Notes under the pieces: generated by a model | Seen by the model: the letters and a program-made list of their open reading frames with translations, nothing else | Told to the model about the DNA's origin: nothing | Database searches by the model: none | Shown: positions 57,028 through 64,000 of the stretch, piece by piece | Layout of the letters: every line of letters starts with the position of its first letter | How positions within the stretch are numbered: position 1 is the first letter of the stretch | Assembly (NCBI RefSeq): GCF_001678945.1 | Contig: NZ_CP015124.1 | Span: 372,001-436,000, forward strand | Direction: 5' to 3' | Length of the DNA: 64,000 bases | Origin: Phaeobacter gallaeciensis | GTDB lineage: Bacteria > Pseudomonadota > Alphaproteobacteria > Rhodobacterales > Rhodobacteraceae | Made by a program: the position numbers and the translations under genes

Positions 57028-57119
57028 GCGTGTTCCCTTTCCTCCGTTCCGCTTCCTCTGTGCCGCCAGCCAACCGGAAAACATGGCAGGGAACCTTGAC
57101 GCGTATCAAACTGCCACGA

Positions 57120-57148
57120 AAAAACCCGCGCCGGTCCGGCGCGGGTTT
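57120..57148 (-). terminator. Rho-independent terminator of sodB
   Basis: On the minus strand AAACCCGCGCC pairs with GGCGCGGGTTT and is followed by a run of T. It begins about 24 bp after the sodB stop. Confidence 0.9.
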
Positions 57149-57171
57149 CGTATCTCGTATCCTGTCGCGGA

Positions 57172-57771
57172 TTACATGCGCGAAGCGACGTTTTCCCAGT
57201 TGACCAGGTTGTCCAGGAAGTTGGTCAGGTAGGCCGGGCGCTTGTTGCGGAAATCGATGTAGTAGGAATGCTCCCACACGTCACAACCCAGCAGCGCGGT
57301 CTGGCCAAAGCACAGCGGGTTCACGCCATTCTCGGTCTTGGTGACTTTCAGGGCGCCATCGGTATCTTTTACCAGCCAAGCCCAGCCGGAGCCGAACTGA
57401 CCTGCGCCTGCGGCCGAGAATTCTTCCTTGAACTTGTCAACCGAGCCGAAGCTTTCGACCAGTGCCTTTTCCAGCTCACCCGGCATCGCGGAGGCGCCCG
57501 GACCCATCATTTCCCAGAACTGGTTGTGGTTCCACAGCTGGGAGATGTTGTTGAAGATGCCGTTCTGGGCGACGGCGGATTTGTCGTAGGTGCCGACAAT
57601 GATCTCTTCCAGCGTCTTGCCGTCCCATTCAGTACCGGCGATCAGCTTGTTGCCGTTGTCGACATAGGCCTTGTGGTGCAGATCGTGGTGGTATTCCAGG
57701 GTTTCGGCGGACATGCCCTTGGAAGCCAGCGCATCATGTGCATAAGGAAGATCGGGAAGTTCAAAAGCCAT
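57172..57771 (-). CDS. sodB: Superoxide dismutase [Fe] (Fe/Mn family)
   Basis: A 199-aa Fe/Mn superoxide dismutase. The metal ligands fit the family pattern: His in LEYHHDLHHKAY, His in LWNHNQFW, and Asp and His in LLGCDVWEHSYYIDF. GAGQFGSGWAWLV and a Gln-containing FGQTALLG favour the iron type, though metal choice cannot be read with certainty. Cytoplasmic (no signal peptide). It has its own terminator. Confidence 0.95.
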   Translation of the reverse strand: MAFELPDLPYAHDALASKGMSAETLEYHHDLHHKAYVDNGNKLIAGTEWDGKTLEEIIVGTYDKSAVAQNGIFNNISQLWNHNQFWEMMGPGASAMPGELEKALVESFGSVDKFKEEFSAAGAGQFGSGWAWLVKDTDGALKVTKTENGVNPLCFGQTALLGCDVWEHSYYIDFRNKRPAYLTNFLDNLVNWENVASRM

Positions 57772-57904
57772 ATCGGACCCCTGTCAATTTTGTTGCGTTC
57801 CTATGCAGATACATGCGGCGCAGCATTCGGCAGGTCAAGGGCCTAGACAAGAAATCCGCGCCATCTGACTGCGACGTCTATGTGCGCAAATGGGAGAGAC
57901 CGCC

Positions 57905-58675
57905 ATGATCGCCGAGGCCTGGATCCGCGCCCGCAAAGCGCTCTACCGCATGCGGGGCCACTATGCAGGTCAGTTGAACGGCGTTCCCTTTCGGCTGGAT
58001 CCCTACCATTCCAAGTTCTGGCGCAAGGCCGCGGCAGGCAAGTGGGAGCCGGAGACCTTTCAGGTGCTGGATGCCCATCTGGGCAAGGACCACGATTACC
58101 TCGACATCGGCGCCTGGATCGGCCCCACCGTCCTATACGGCGCGCACAAGGCACGGCGGGTGATGTGTTTTGAACCTGACCCCGTTGCCTTCCGCCATCT
58201 GGCCTGGAACCTGGAGCTGAACGCCATCGACAATGTCTCGGCCTTTTCCGTGGCGATCAGCCAAGGCTTCGGTCTGGCGCGCATGGCATCTTTTGGTGGC
58301 GAAGCCGGAGACAGCATGAGCAGCCTTCTGAACGATGGCGATCACGGATCTGATGTGATGACCATCGGCTGGCAGGATTTCGCGGCAAAAGCGGATCTGT
58401 CGCGCGTTTCGCTGGTCAAGCTTGATATCGAAGGCGCCGAATTCGACGTGCTGCCGCAGATGATCCCCTGGCTGAAAGAGCAGCGCCCGGCGCTCTACCT
58501 GTCCACCCACGCGCCATTCCTGCCGGAAGAGACCCGCAAGGCGCGGATGGCAGAGCTGGCCGATCTTCTGTCCTTTTACGGCGAATGCCACCCTGACAAT
58601 GGGGCGCAGGCCGGGTTTGAGGCTCTCACCACCACCCGCGCCTTGACGCAATTCCCCACGTTTCTGTTCAAGTGA
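57905..58675 (+). CDS. FkbM family methyltransferase
   Basis: A 256-aa class I SAM-dependent methyltransferase of the FkbM type. The motif I region DYLDIGAWIGPTVLYGAHKARRVMCFEPDP, the NLELN segment, and the late FkbM motif VSLVKLDIEGAEFDVLPQM are all present. FkbM enzymes methylate hydroxyls of polyketides or glycans; the substrate here is unknown. I chose the ATG at 57905 because GGGAGAG precedes it; an ATG at 57890 lacks a ribosome site. It is divergent from sodB. Confidence 0.9.
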   Translation: MIAEAWIRARKALYRMRGHYAGQLNGVPFRLDPYHSKFWRKAAAGKWEPETFQVLDAHLGKDHDYLDIGAWIGPTVLYGAHKARRVMCFEPDPVAFRHLAWNLELNAIDNVSAFSVAISQGFGLARMASFGGEAGDSMSSLLNDGDHGSDVMTIGWQDFAAKADLSRVSLVKLDIEGAEFDVLPQMIPWLKEQRPALYLSTHAPFLPEETRKARMAELADLLSFYGECHPDNGAQAGFEALTTTRALTQFPTFLFK

Positions 58676-58693
58676 CGCGTCCTGCGGGGCAGA

Positions 58694-59104
58694 TTATTTG
58701 ACCCGCTTACACGCGCCGGTGCCGCGGTGACTTCCGTCTCCGCCATGAACGCGCGCGCTGATCGTCGCCTTGGACCGCGCTGCATCAAGCCGCACGGTGT
58801 AGGTCGCCGTGGCTGTCCGATTTCCCCGAACGGGCAAGCCCGTCAGGGTCCATTTCATGAGGTATTTCCGTTCCTTCACCACGCTGAATGTCACAGGCAA
58901 CGGGGCCTTATTGACGTGGTGAATATAAGCATCGTAGGCCATCGCGGTTCCGGCGGCGTCATCCACCACATAAGCGGCCTTGTCCGGGATCCAGCCATAG
59001 CTGGTATGGGCTGTATATTCACATTCATAAACAATGGGCGCGCCTGCTGCGGCCAATGGCAGCGCGCAAAGCGACAGAGCCGCTGCTATAGTCACTTTAA
59101 ACAT
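58694..59104 (-). CDS. Small exported hypothetical protein
   Basis: A 136-aa secreted protein I cannot place in a family. The signal peptide MFKVTIAAALSLCALPLAAAGA should be removed near residue 21. The mature part has an early Cys (YECEYT), a beta-rich middle and a late Cys in GTGACKRVK, allowing one disulfide. AAGGA lies 6 bp upstream of the start at 59104. Confidence 0.72.
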   Translation of the reverse strand: MFKVTIAAALSLCALPLAAAGAPIVYECEYTAHTSYGWIPDKAAYVVDDAAGTAMAYDAYIHHVNKAPLPVTFSVVKERKYLMKWTLTGLPVRGNRTATATYTVRLDAARSKATISARVHGGDGSHRGTGACKRVK

Positions 59105-59164
59105 GTCCAATCCTTGCTTCAAAATTCAGCGTCAAAACAGCAAAACAAACACCTGATTAAAAAC

Positions 59165-59196
59165 AAAAAACGTGCCCCGAGATCCCGGGACACGTT
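59165..59196 (-). terminator. Rho-independent terminator of soxG
   Basis: On the minus strand AACGTG(T)CCCG pairs with CGGG(G)CACGTT and is followed by TTTTTT, about 40 bp after the soxG stop. It closes the sox operon. Confidence 0.85.
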
Positions 59197-59236
59197 ATGG
59201 GATGGATCAATTTGGCACAACCCAGAAGGGCCGGGG

Positions 59237-59803
59237 TCAGTAGACGCCAACCTTCGATTGCGGGTGCGCAGCCGCCTTCAGCAGGTTGAAGACATATCCC
59301 GCGACAGAGCGGAAACAGACAATGTGGAAGGTCTCCTCTTCATCCAGCCAGAAGGCCGCAGCCACCTGCGCCATGCGGGTGCGGCGGAAATCGCCGGGGG
59401 TGAAGGCTGTCGCATCGAAATCCACCGGACAGACCTTGCCCAGAACCTCGCGCGCACCTGCGCCCGAGAGGTGGAAAAAAGTCCGCGCATCAGAGACATT
59501 CACCGCCAGAGCGTGCTCGCCCGACAGAGCTTCTGCCAGCGCCACGGTCTTGGCTTCGGCGTCGGCATATGGCAGCAGCAACAGCAACTCATCCGGGGAC
59601 ATCCAGGCCACGGCGCCGCTCTCGGTGGTGGTGATCCGGCGAGGCGCCGGCACATCTGCGCCGGTGGCCACCTTCACCGCCTGTTGCAGGGTCTTGGAGG
59701 ACAGATCGCCGCGCAGGGTGATCATCCCCTGCAGACCGGCCTCTTCCAGCGTGGCCATTCCGGCGTAGCTGGCGCCGCCCAGGGCGCTCACAGGATTAGA
59801 CAT
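59237..59803 (-). CDS. soxG: Sarcosine oxidase gamma subunit
   Basis: A 188-aa gamma subunit of heterotetrameric sarcosine oxidase, which oxidises sarcosine to glycine and transfers the methyl carbon to tetrahydrofolate. ITLRGDLSSKTLQQAV, RRITTTESGAVAWMSPDELLLLLPY and FRRTRMAQVAAAFWLDEEETFHIVCFRSVAGYVFNLLKAA are family signatures. The start at 59803 overlaps the soxA stop by 8 bp. It is the last gene of the operon. Confidence 0.94.
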   Translation of the reverse strand: MSNPVSALGGASYAGMATLEEAGLQGMITLRGDLSSKTLQQAVKVATGADVPAPRRITTTESGAVAWMSPDELLLLLPYADAEAKTVALAEALSGEHALAVNVSDARTFFHLSGAGAREVLGKVCPVDFDATAFTPGDFRRTRMAQVAAAFWLDEEETFHIVCFRSVAGYVFNLLKAAAHPQSKVGVY

Positions 59804-62800
59804 TCTGCTTTTCCCCTTCCTTGTCGTAGAAGACCGGATCGACGATCCGTGCCTTGAAAATGGTGCCATCGGTGCCGGGGAAGTCGAGAACCTCTCCCAT
59901 GCGGTCGGGGCCGTGTTTCACCAGTCCCATCGCGATCCCCTTGCCCAAGGTCGGGGAATAATAGGTCGAGGTTACCCGGCCGATGGTGTTTTTCTGGCCA
60001 TTGGCATTGACGCCATTGCCGACCGCGTAGGCGCCGTCCGGCAGCACCGACCCGTCGGTCGTCTCAAGCCCCACCAGTTTCCAGCGTTCCGGATCCGCCA
60101 TATGGCTGCGCAGCTGCGCGCGCTTGCCGATGAAGTCTTCCTTCTTCTTGGAAATCGCCCAGTTCAGCCCCAGATCCTGCGGAATGACCGTACCGTCGGT
60201 TTCATCCCCGATCATGATAAAGCCCTTCTCCGCGCGCAGCACGTGCAGGCATTCGGTGCCATAGGGCATCACGCCAAACTCCTGCCCCGCCGCCATCAGC
60301 GCATCCCAGAAAGCCTGACCATCAGAGGCGGCGACTGCGATCTCGTAGGACAATTCGCCCGAGAAGGAGATCCGGTAGACCCGGCATTTGAAGCCGCCGA
60401 TCTCTCCGTCCTTCCATTCCATGAAGGGCAACGCCTCCTTGGAGACATCCAGTCCGCCACCGGCCGCGCCGTTCAGCTTTTCCAGCACCTTGCGCGCCTT
60501 GGGACCGACCACCGCGATCTGAGCGTATTGCTCGGTCACATTGGCCACGTAGACTTTCCAGTCCCACCATTCGGTCTGCAGCCATTCTTCCATATGGGCA
60601 TGAATGCGGTCGGCGCCGCCGGTGGTGGTGTGGCACAGCCAAGTGTCCTCGTCGATGCGGGCAACCACGCCGTCATCCGACAGGAAGCCGTTCTCGGAGC
60701 ACATCAGACCATAGCGACATTTGCCGACTTTCAGGGTCGACATCATGTTGGTGTACATCATGTCGAGGAACCGCCCGGCGTCGGGGCCTTTGACGATCAA
60801 CTTGCCCAGGGTCGAGGCATCCAGCATCCCGACGTTCTGGCGGGTGTTGGTGATCTCGCGGTTGACCGCCTCCTTCACGCTTTCGCCGCTGCGCACATAG
60901 GCGTAGGGGCGGCGCCAGTGGCCGACCGGTTCCCAGTCGGCGCCATTGCCATCGTGCCAGTCGTACATCGGCGTCTTGCGCAGGGGTTGGAAGATCTCGC
61001 CGCGCGCCTCGCCGCCGATCGCACCCATGGAAATGGGGTGATAGGGCGGGCGGAAGGTGGTGGTGCCCACCTGCGGGATTTCCGATCCGAGACTGTCAGC
61101 AAGGATCGCCAGACCGTTGATATTGCTGAGTTTACCCTGATCCGTCGCCATGCCAAGCGTGGTGTAACGCTTGGTATGCTCAACGCTTTCATAGCCTTCG
61201 CGGGCCGCCAGCTGCACGTCAGAAACCTTGACGTCGTTCTGGAAGTCGAGCCAGGCCTTCATGCGCAGGTTGATTTCCGCACGGGCGGGCATCAGCCAGA
61301 CCGGCTGCATCGGCGCTTCGTCCTGCGCTTCGCCCTTGGCGGCAGTGGCATCGGCTTTGAACCCGGCCGCAGCGGCGGCCTTGGCCCCGGCCTCGGCGCC
61401 ATCGGCCAGCACCGCATCCAGTGTCAGCGGGCCGCTGGCAGCGCCAGCGGTCACCACGAAACCTTCGCCATCTGCGCCGAGCGGCGGACGGGAGGGATCG
61501 GGGCGGAAATGCGCCTGCGCATCATCCCAGAGCAGCTTGCCGCCGCAATGGGACCACAGGTGCACCACCGGCGACCAGCCGCCGGACATCGCAACTGCAT
61601 CGGCTTCGACCTCTTCCTGAGCGCCGCCCTGACCGTTCTGGGCGCAGATCGCGACCTTGGTCACATGTTTGCCGTCCTTGACCTTGGCGATGCCGCGGCC
61701 GCATTCGACACGGATACCAAGCGCGCGGACCTCATCCATCAGGGCGCCGCCACCGGCTTCGCGGGTGTCGAGCACCCGTACCACCTCGACGCCTGCACCA
61801 TGCAGCGCCAGCGCGGTGCGATAGGCATCGTCGTTGTTGGTCGCTACCACCACGCGCTGCCCCGGGGTCGCGCCCCAGTTCACCACGTAGTCGCGCATCG
61901 CTGCGGCCAGCATCACGCCGGGCACATCGTTGCCAGCAAAGGACAGCGGCCGTTCAATGGCACCAGTTGCGGTGACGATCTGTTTTGCACGGATCCGCCA
62001 CAGGCGGTGGCGCGGACCACCCTGCCCCGGTGTGTGATCGGTCAGCCGCTCGTATCCCAGAGCATAGCCGTGATCATAGACGCCCGAACCCATGCAGCGG
62101 TTGCGCAGGGTGACGTTCTCCATCGCGGTGAGTTCCGCCAGCGCCTGTTCCACCCAGGCTTCGGGATCGTCGCCATCGATGGTCCCGCCATCGACCGGCG
62201 CCCGACCGCCCCAATGGGCGTTCTGTTCGATCACCAGCACCTTGGCGCCCGAACGGCCCGCCGTCAGCGCCGCCTGAAGGCCTGCGACACCGCCGCCAAC
62301 AACCAGAACATCAGCAAAGAAATAGAAGTGTTCGTAGGTATCCGCGTCCTTCAGTTCGCGGTCGGGTGCCTGACCCAGACCTGCGGATTTGCGGATGATC
62401 GGCTCGTAGACGTGTTTCCAGAAGGGTTTGGGGTGGATGAACGTCTTGTAATAGAAACCAGCAGGCAGGAACCGCGCCAGCTTGTTGTTCACCACGCCCA
62501 CGTCGAACTCAAGGCTGGGCCAGTGGTTCTGCGACTGGGCGCTGAGGCCCGAGAACAGCTCGGTCGTCGTGGCGCGCTGGTTCGGTTCGAACCGCGCCCC
62601 GGTGCCGAGACCGACCAGCGCGTTGGGCTCTTCCGCGCCCGAGGCAACCAGCCCGCGCGGGCGGTGGTATTTGAAGGATCGGCCCACCAGCAGCTGATCG
62701 TTGGCGAGCAGGGCCGAGGCCAGCGTATCCCCGGCATAGCCCGTCATCCGCGTGCCGTTGAAGGTGAACTCGATGGGTTTGGAGCGGTCGATCAACCGGC

Positions 62801-62825
62801 CCTGATTGGCAAGACGCGTGCTCAT
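59796..62825 (-). CDS. soxA: Sarcosine oxidase alpha subunit
   Basis: A 1009-aa alpha subunit. The N-terminus is a 2Fe-2S-ferredoxin-like/THF-type start (IEFTFNGTRMTGYAGDTLASALLAN); residues about 170-450 hold an FAD/NAD-binding oxidoreductase domain (VVGGGVAGLQAALTAGRSGAKVLVIEQN); the C-terminal 400 residues are the GCV_T aminomethyltransferase folds (GMLDASTLGKLIVKGPDAGRFLDMMYTNMMSTLKVGKCRYGLMCSENGFLSDDG) that bind tetrahydrofolate. It lies between soxD and soxG on the minus strand. Confidence 0.97.
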   Translation of the reverse strand: MSTRLANQGRLIDRSKPIEFTFNGTRMTGYAGDTLASALLANDQLLVGRSFKYHRPRGLVASGAEEPNALVGLGTGARFEPNQRATTTELFSGLSAQSQNHWPSLEFDVGVVNNKLARFLPAGFYYKTFIHPKPFWKHVYEPIIRKSAGLGQAPDRELKDADTYEHFYFFADVLVVGGGVAGLQAALTAGRSGAKVLVIEQNAHWGGRAPVDGGTIDGDDPEAWVEQALAELTAMENVTLRNRCMGSGVYDHGYALGYERLTDHTPGQGGPRHRLWRIRAKQIVTATGAIERPLSFAGNDVPGVMLAAAMRDYVVNWGATPGQRVVVATNNDDAYRTALALHGAGVEVVRVLDTREAGGGALMDEVRALGIRVECGRGIAKVKDGKHVTKVAICAQNGQGGAQEEVEADAVAMSGGWSPVVHLWSHCGGKLLWDDAQAHFRPDPSRPPLGADGEGFVVTAGAASGPLTLDAVLADGAEAGAKAAAAAGFKADATAAKGEAQDEAPMQPVWLMPARAEINLRMKAWLDFQNDVKVSDVQLAAREGYESVEHTKRYTTLGMATDQGKLSNINGLAILADSLGSEIPQVGTTTFRPPYHPISMGAIGGEARGEIFQPLRKTPMYDWHDGNGADWEPVGHWRRPYAYVRSGESVKEAVNREITNTRQNVGMLDASTLGKLIVKGPDAGRFLDMMYTNMMSTLKVGKCRYGLMCSENGFLSDDGVVARIDEDTWLCHTTTGGADRIHAHMEEWLQTEWWDWKVYVANVTEQYAQIAVVGPKARKVLEKLNGAAGGGLDVSKEALPFMEWKDGEIGGFKCRVYRISFSGELSYEIAVAASDGQAFWDALMAAGQEFGVMPYGTECLHVLRAEKGFIMIGDETDGTVIPQDLGLNWAISKKKEDFIGKRAQLRSHMADPERWKLVGLETTDGSVLPDGAYAVGNGVNANGQKNTIGRVTSTYYSPTLGKGIAMGLVKHGPDRMGEVLDFPGTDGTIFKARIVDPVFYDKEGEKQNV

Positions 62826-62925
62826 GCTGCGAACCTTTCACGATAAAAGGCGGTGATAATCGGTGTGTGTCCCGCGAAACGGGCCACGCCCGGCTGCGGT
62901 CGGTCTGTGCGACGAAGTGCGTCTG

Positions 62926-63267
62926 TCATGACCTGGCATCCGAAAACTCGCGCCAGCTCCAGCCGGGGCGTTTGGCGGTGATCGCGTCGCGGATTTCCTG
63001 CGGCGGCTCGGTGGTTTGCGCCGAATAGGTGCCAAAAACCTCAAGCGTCATGGTGCAGCGGGCCGCGTGGAACCACTTGCCGCAGCCATTGACGTGCCGC
63101 CAGCGTTCGAAATGCACGCCTTTGGGATTTTCCCGCATGAACAGATAATCATGGAACTCATCATCCGAGGAGCCGGGACCAAAGCGCGTCAGATGCGCCT
63201 CACCGCCACCGTGCAGTTCGGTTTCTTCGGCTTTGACGCCGCAATAGGGGCATTCAAGGATCAGCAT
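62926..63267 (-). CDS. soxD: Sarcosine oxidase delta subunit
   Basis: A 113-aa zinc-binding delta subunit. It starts MLILECPYCGVKAEETELHGGGEAHLTRFG with Cys6 and Cys9, and has HVNGCGKWFHAARC later, matching the SoxD zinc site. I chose the ATG at 63267; the extension upstream is in the intergenic region. Operon order soxB-soxD-soxA-soxG is the standard arrangement. Confidence 0.95.
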   Translation of the reverse strand: MLILECPYCGVKAEETELHGGGEAHLTRFGPGSSDDEFHDYLFMRENPKGVHFERWRHVNGCGKWFHAARCTMTLEVFGTYSAQTTEPPQEIRDAITAKRPGWSWREFSDARS

Positions 63268-63373
63268 GGGCCATGCTCCGGTTTGGTCTGGTCTACTGCC
63301 CCCGAACCGAGGGCGGGGATCGGGCACGATGCGACGCAGGGCGTCACATTGGATGAACGAAGGGAAGCAACCA

Positions 63374-64000
63374 TCAGTGCGCCACCCCGGCTGCGACGCT
63401 CTCGTCGATGAATTTGCCTTCCTTGAAGCGCATCATGGAAAATTCCTCGGCCAGCGGCGAATGGCCGGTTGCCATCAGCTCGGCCATGGCCCAGCCAGAT
63501 CCCGGGATCGCCTTGAAGCCGCCGGTGCCCCAGCCTGCGTTGACGAAACAGTTTTGCACCGGCGTTTTCGAGATGATGGGCGAGCGGTCGCCGGTGACAT
63601 CCACGATACCGCCCCACTGGCGCAGCATCTTCAGGCGCGACACCATCGGGAAGGTTTCGTTCAGCGCACGCACGGTTTCCTCGATGTGGTGGAAGGACCC
63701 GCGCTGGGTGTAATTGTTGTAGCCATCGGTACCGCCACCAATCACCATCTCGCCCTTGTCGGACTGGCTCATGTAGCCGTGCACGGTGTTGGCCATGACG
63801 ACCACATCCATGCAGGGTTTGATCGGTTCAGAGACCAGCGCCTGCAGCGCCACGCTTTCGACCGGCAGGCGGAAGCCCGCCATCTGGGAAAGGTGCGAAC
63901 AGTTGCCTGCAACCACCATGCCCAGCTTATCGCAATCGATCGCGCCCTTACTGGTGTCGACACCGATGACCCGGCCGCCTTCAGTGCGCACGCCGGTGAC
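63374..64000 (-). CDS. soxB: Sarcosine oxidase beta subunit, C-terminal part (gene continues past the window)
   Basis: FAD-containing beta subunit, cut by the window end; its first residues lie beyond 64000. The visible part has LGMVVAGNCSHLSQMAGFRLPVESVALQALVSEPIKP and QWGGIVDVTGDRSPIISKTPVQNCFVNAGWGTGGFKAIPGSGWAMAELMATG, the FAD-dependent DAO-type C-terminal region. It lies 106 bp from soxD on the same strand. Confidence 0.95.
   Translation of the reverse strand, partial: VTGVRTEGGRVIGVDTSKGAIDCDKLGMVVAGNCSHLSQMAGFRLPVESVALQALVSEPIKPCMDVVVMANTVHGYMSQSDKGEMVIGGGTDGYNNYTQRGSFHHIEETVRALNETFPMVSRLKMLRQWGGIVDVTGDRSPIISKTPVQNCFVNAGWGTGGFKAIPGSGWAMAELMATGHSPLAEEFSMMRFKEGKFIDESVAAGVAH

Noticed and set aside
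59913-62846. A 977-codon plus-strand open frame across soxA.
   Set aside because: It is a shadow of the certain soxA gene; the translated sequence has no recognisable domain.

Overview
The window is a GC-rich alphaproteobacterial chromosome segment that looks like a member of the Roseobacter group (Rhodobacteraceae/Roseobacteraceae). The grounds are the soxBDAG sarcosine oxidase cluster, a Hint-domain protein of the kind common in that group, a DUF6455 protein, ccmABCDG next to secDF-yajC-serS, and an orphan FliG-like protein. The genus cannot be fixed from sequence alone. I see no phage, integrase, insertion sequence or CRISPR array. The content is mostly chromosomal housekeeping with a few unusual proteins.

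Region 1 (1-7.1 kb, + strand) is a tight operon of the reductive/regenerative pentose-phosphate (Calvin-type) kind: transketolase (partial), GAPDH, PGK, class II FBP aldolase, ribulose-phosphate epimerase, CbbY, a redoxin and a phosphoglycolate phosphatase. Several genes overlap by 4-11 bp. It is followed by a LysR regulator divergent from a glutathione S-transferase (7.1-8.7 kb). The stretch at 8.9-13.2 kb holds two poorly known proteins, tRNA-Leu(UAG), a degenerate Hint-fold protein and the bifunctional NAD(P)H-hydrate repair enzyme NnrE/D. Nitrogen assimilation follows: glnB and glnA, ending in a clear terminator (13.3-15.2 kb).

Region 2 (15.3-31.5 kb) carries an orphan histidine kinase, a YegD-type Hsp70, an MltB-like lytic transglycosylase, a membrane-anchored protein of unknown function, a haem-dependent N-demethylase relative, a NUDIX hydrolase, a hydrolase-OsmC fusion, DUF6455, purB, a TPR protein, a FliG-like protein, an LpxL-type acyltransferase, a DUF1223 protein and aconitase (acnA).

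Region 3 (31.6-45.5 kb) holds a DOPA-dioxygenase family protein, the cytochrome c maturation operon ccmABCDG (including the tiny ccmD), an Mth938-like protein, secF-secD-yajC, serS, a helix-hairpin-helix protein with a histone-H1-like basic tail, a fatty acid desaturase, and der-bamB-yfgM in the arrangement also known from gammaproteobacteria.

Region 4 (45.5-64 kb) holds an RND efflux pair (adaptor plus an oversized permease), an EEP-family membrane protein, an Atm1-type ABC exporter, a LysM envelope protein with a long acidic linker, a LOG-family protein, a host-attachment family protein, superoxide dismutase, an FkbM methyltransferase, a small secreted protein, and soxG-soxA-soxD-soxB (soxB cut by the window end). 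Demethylation of methylated glycines/amines, with formaldehyde transferred to tetrahydrofolate, is the visible theme at this end.
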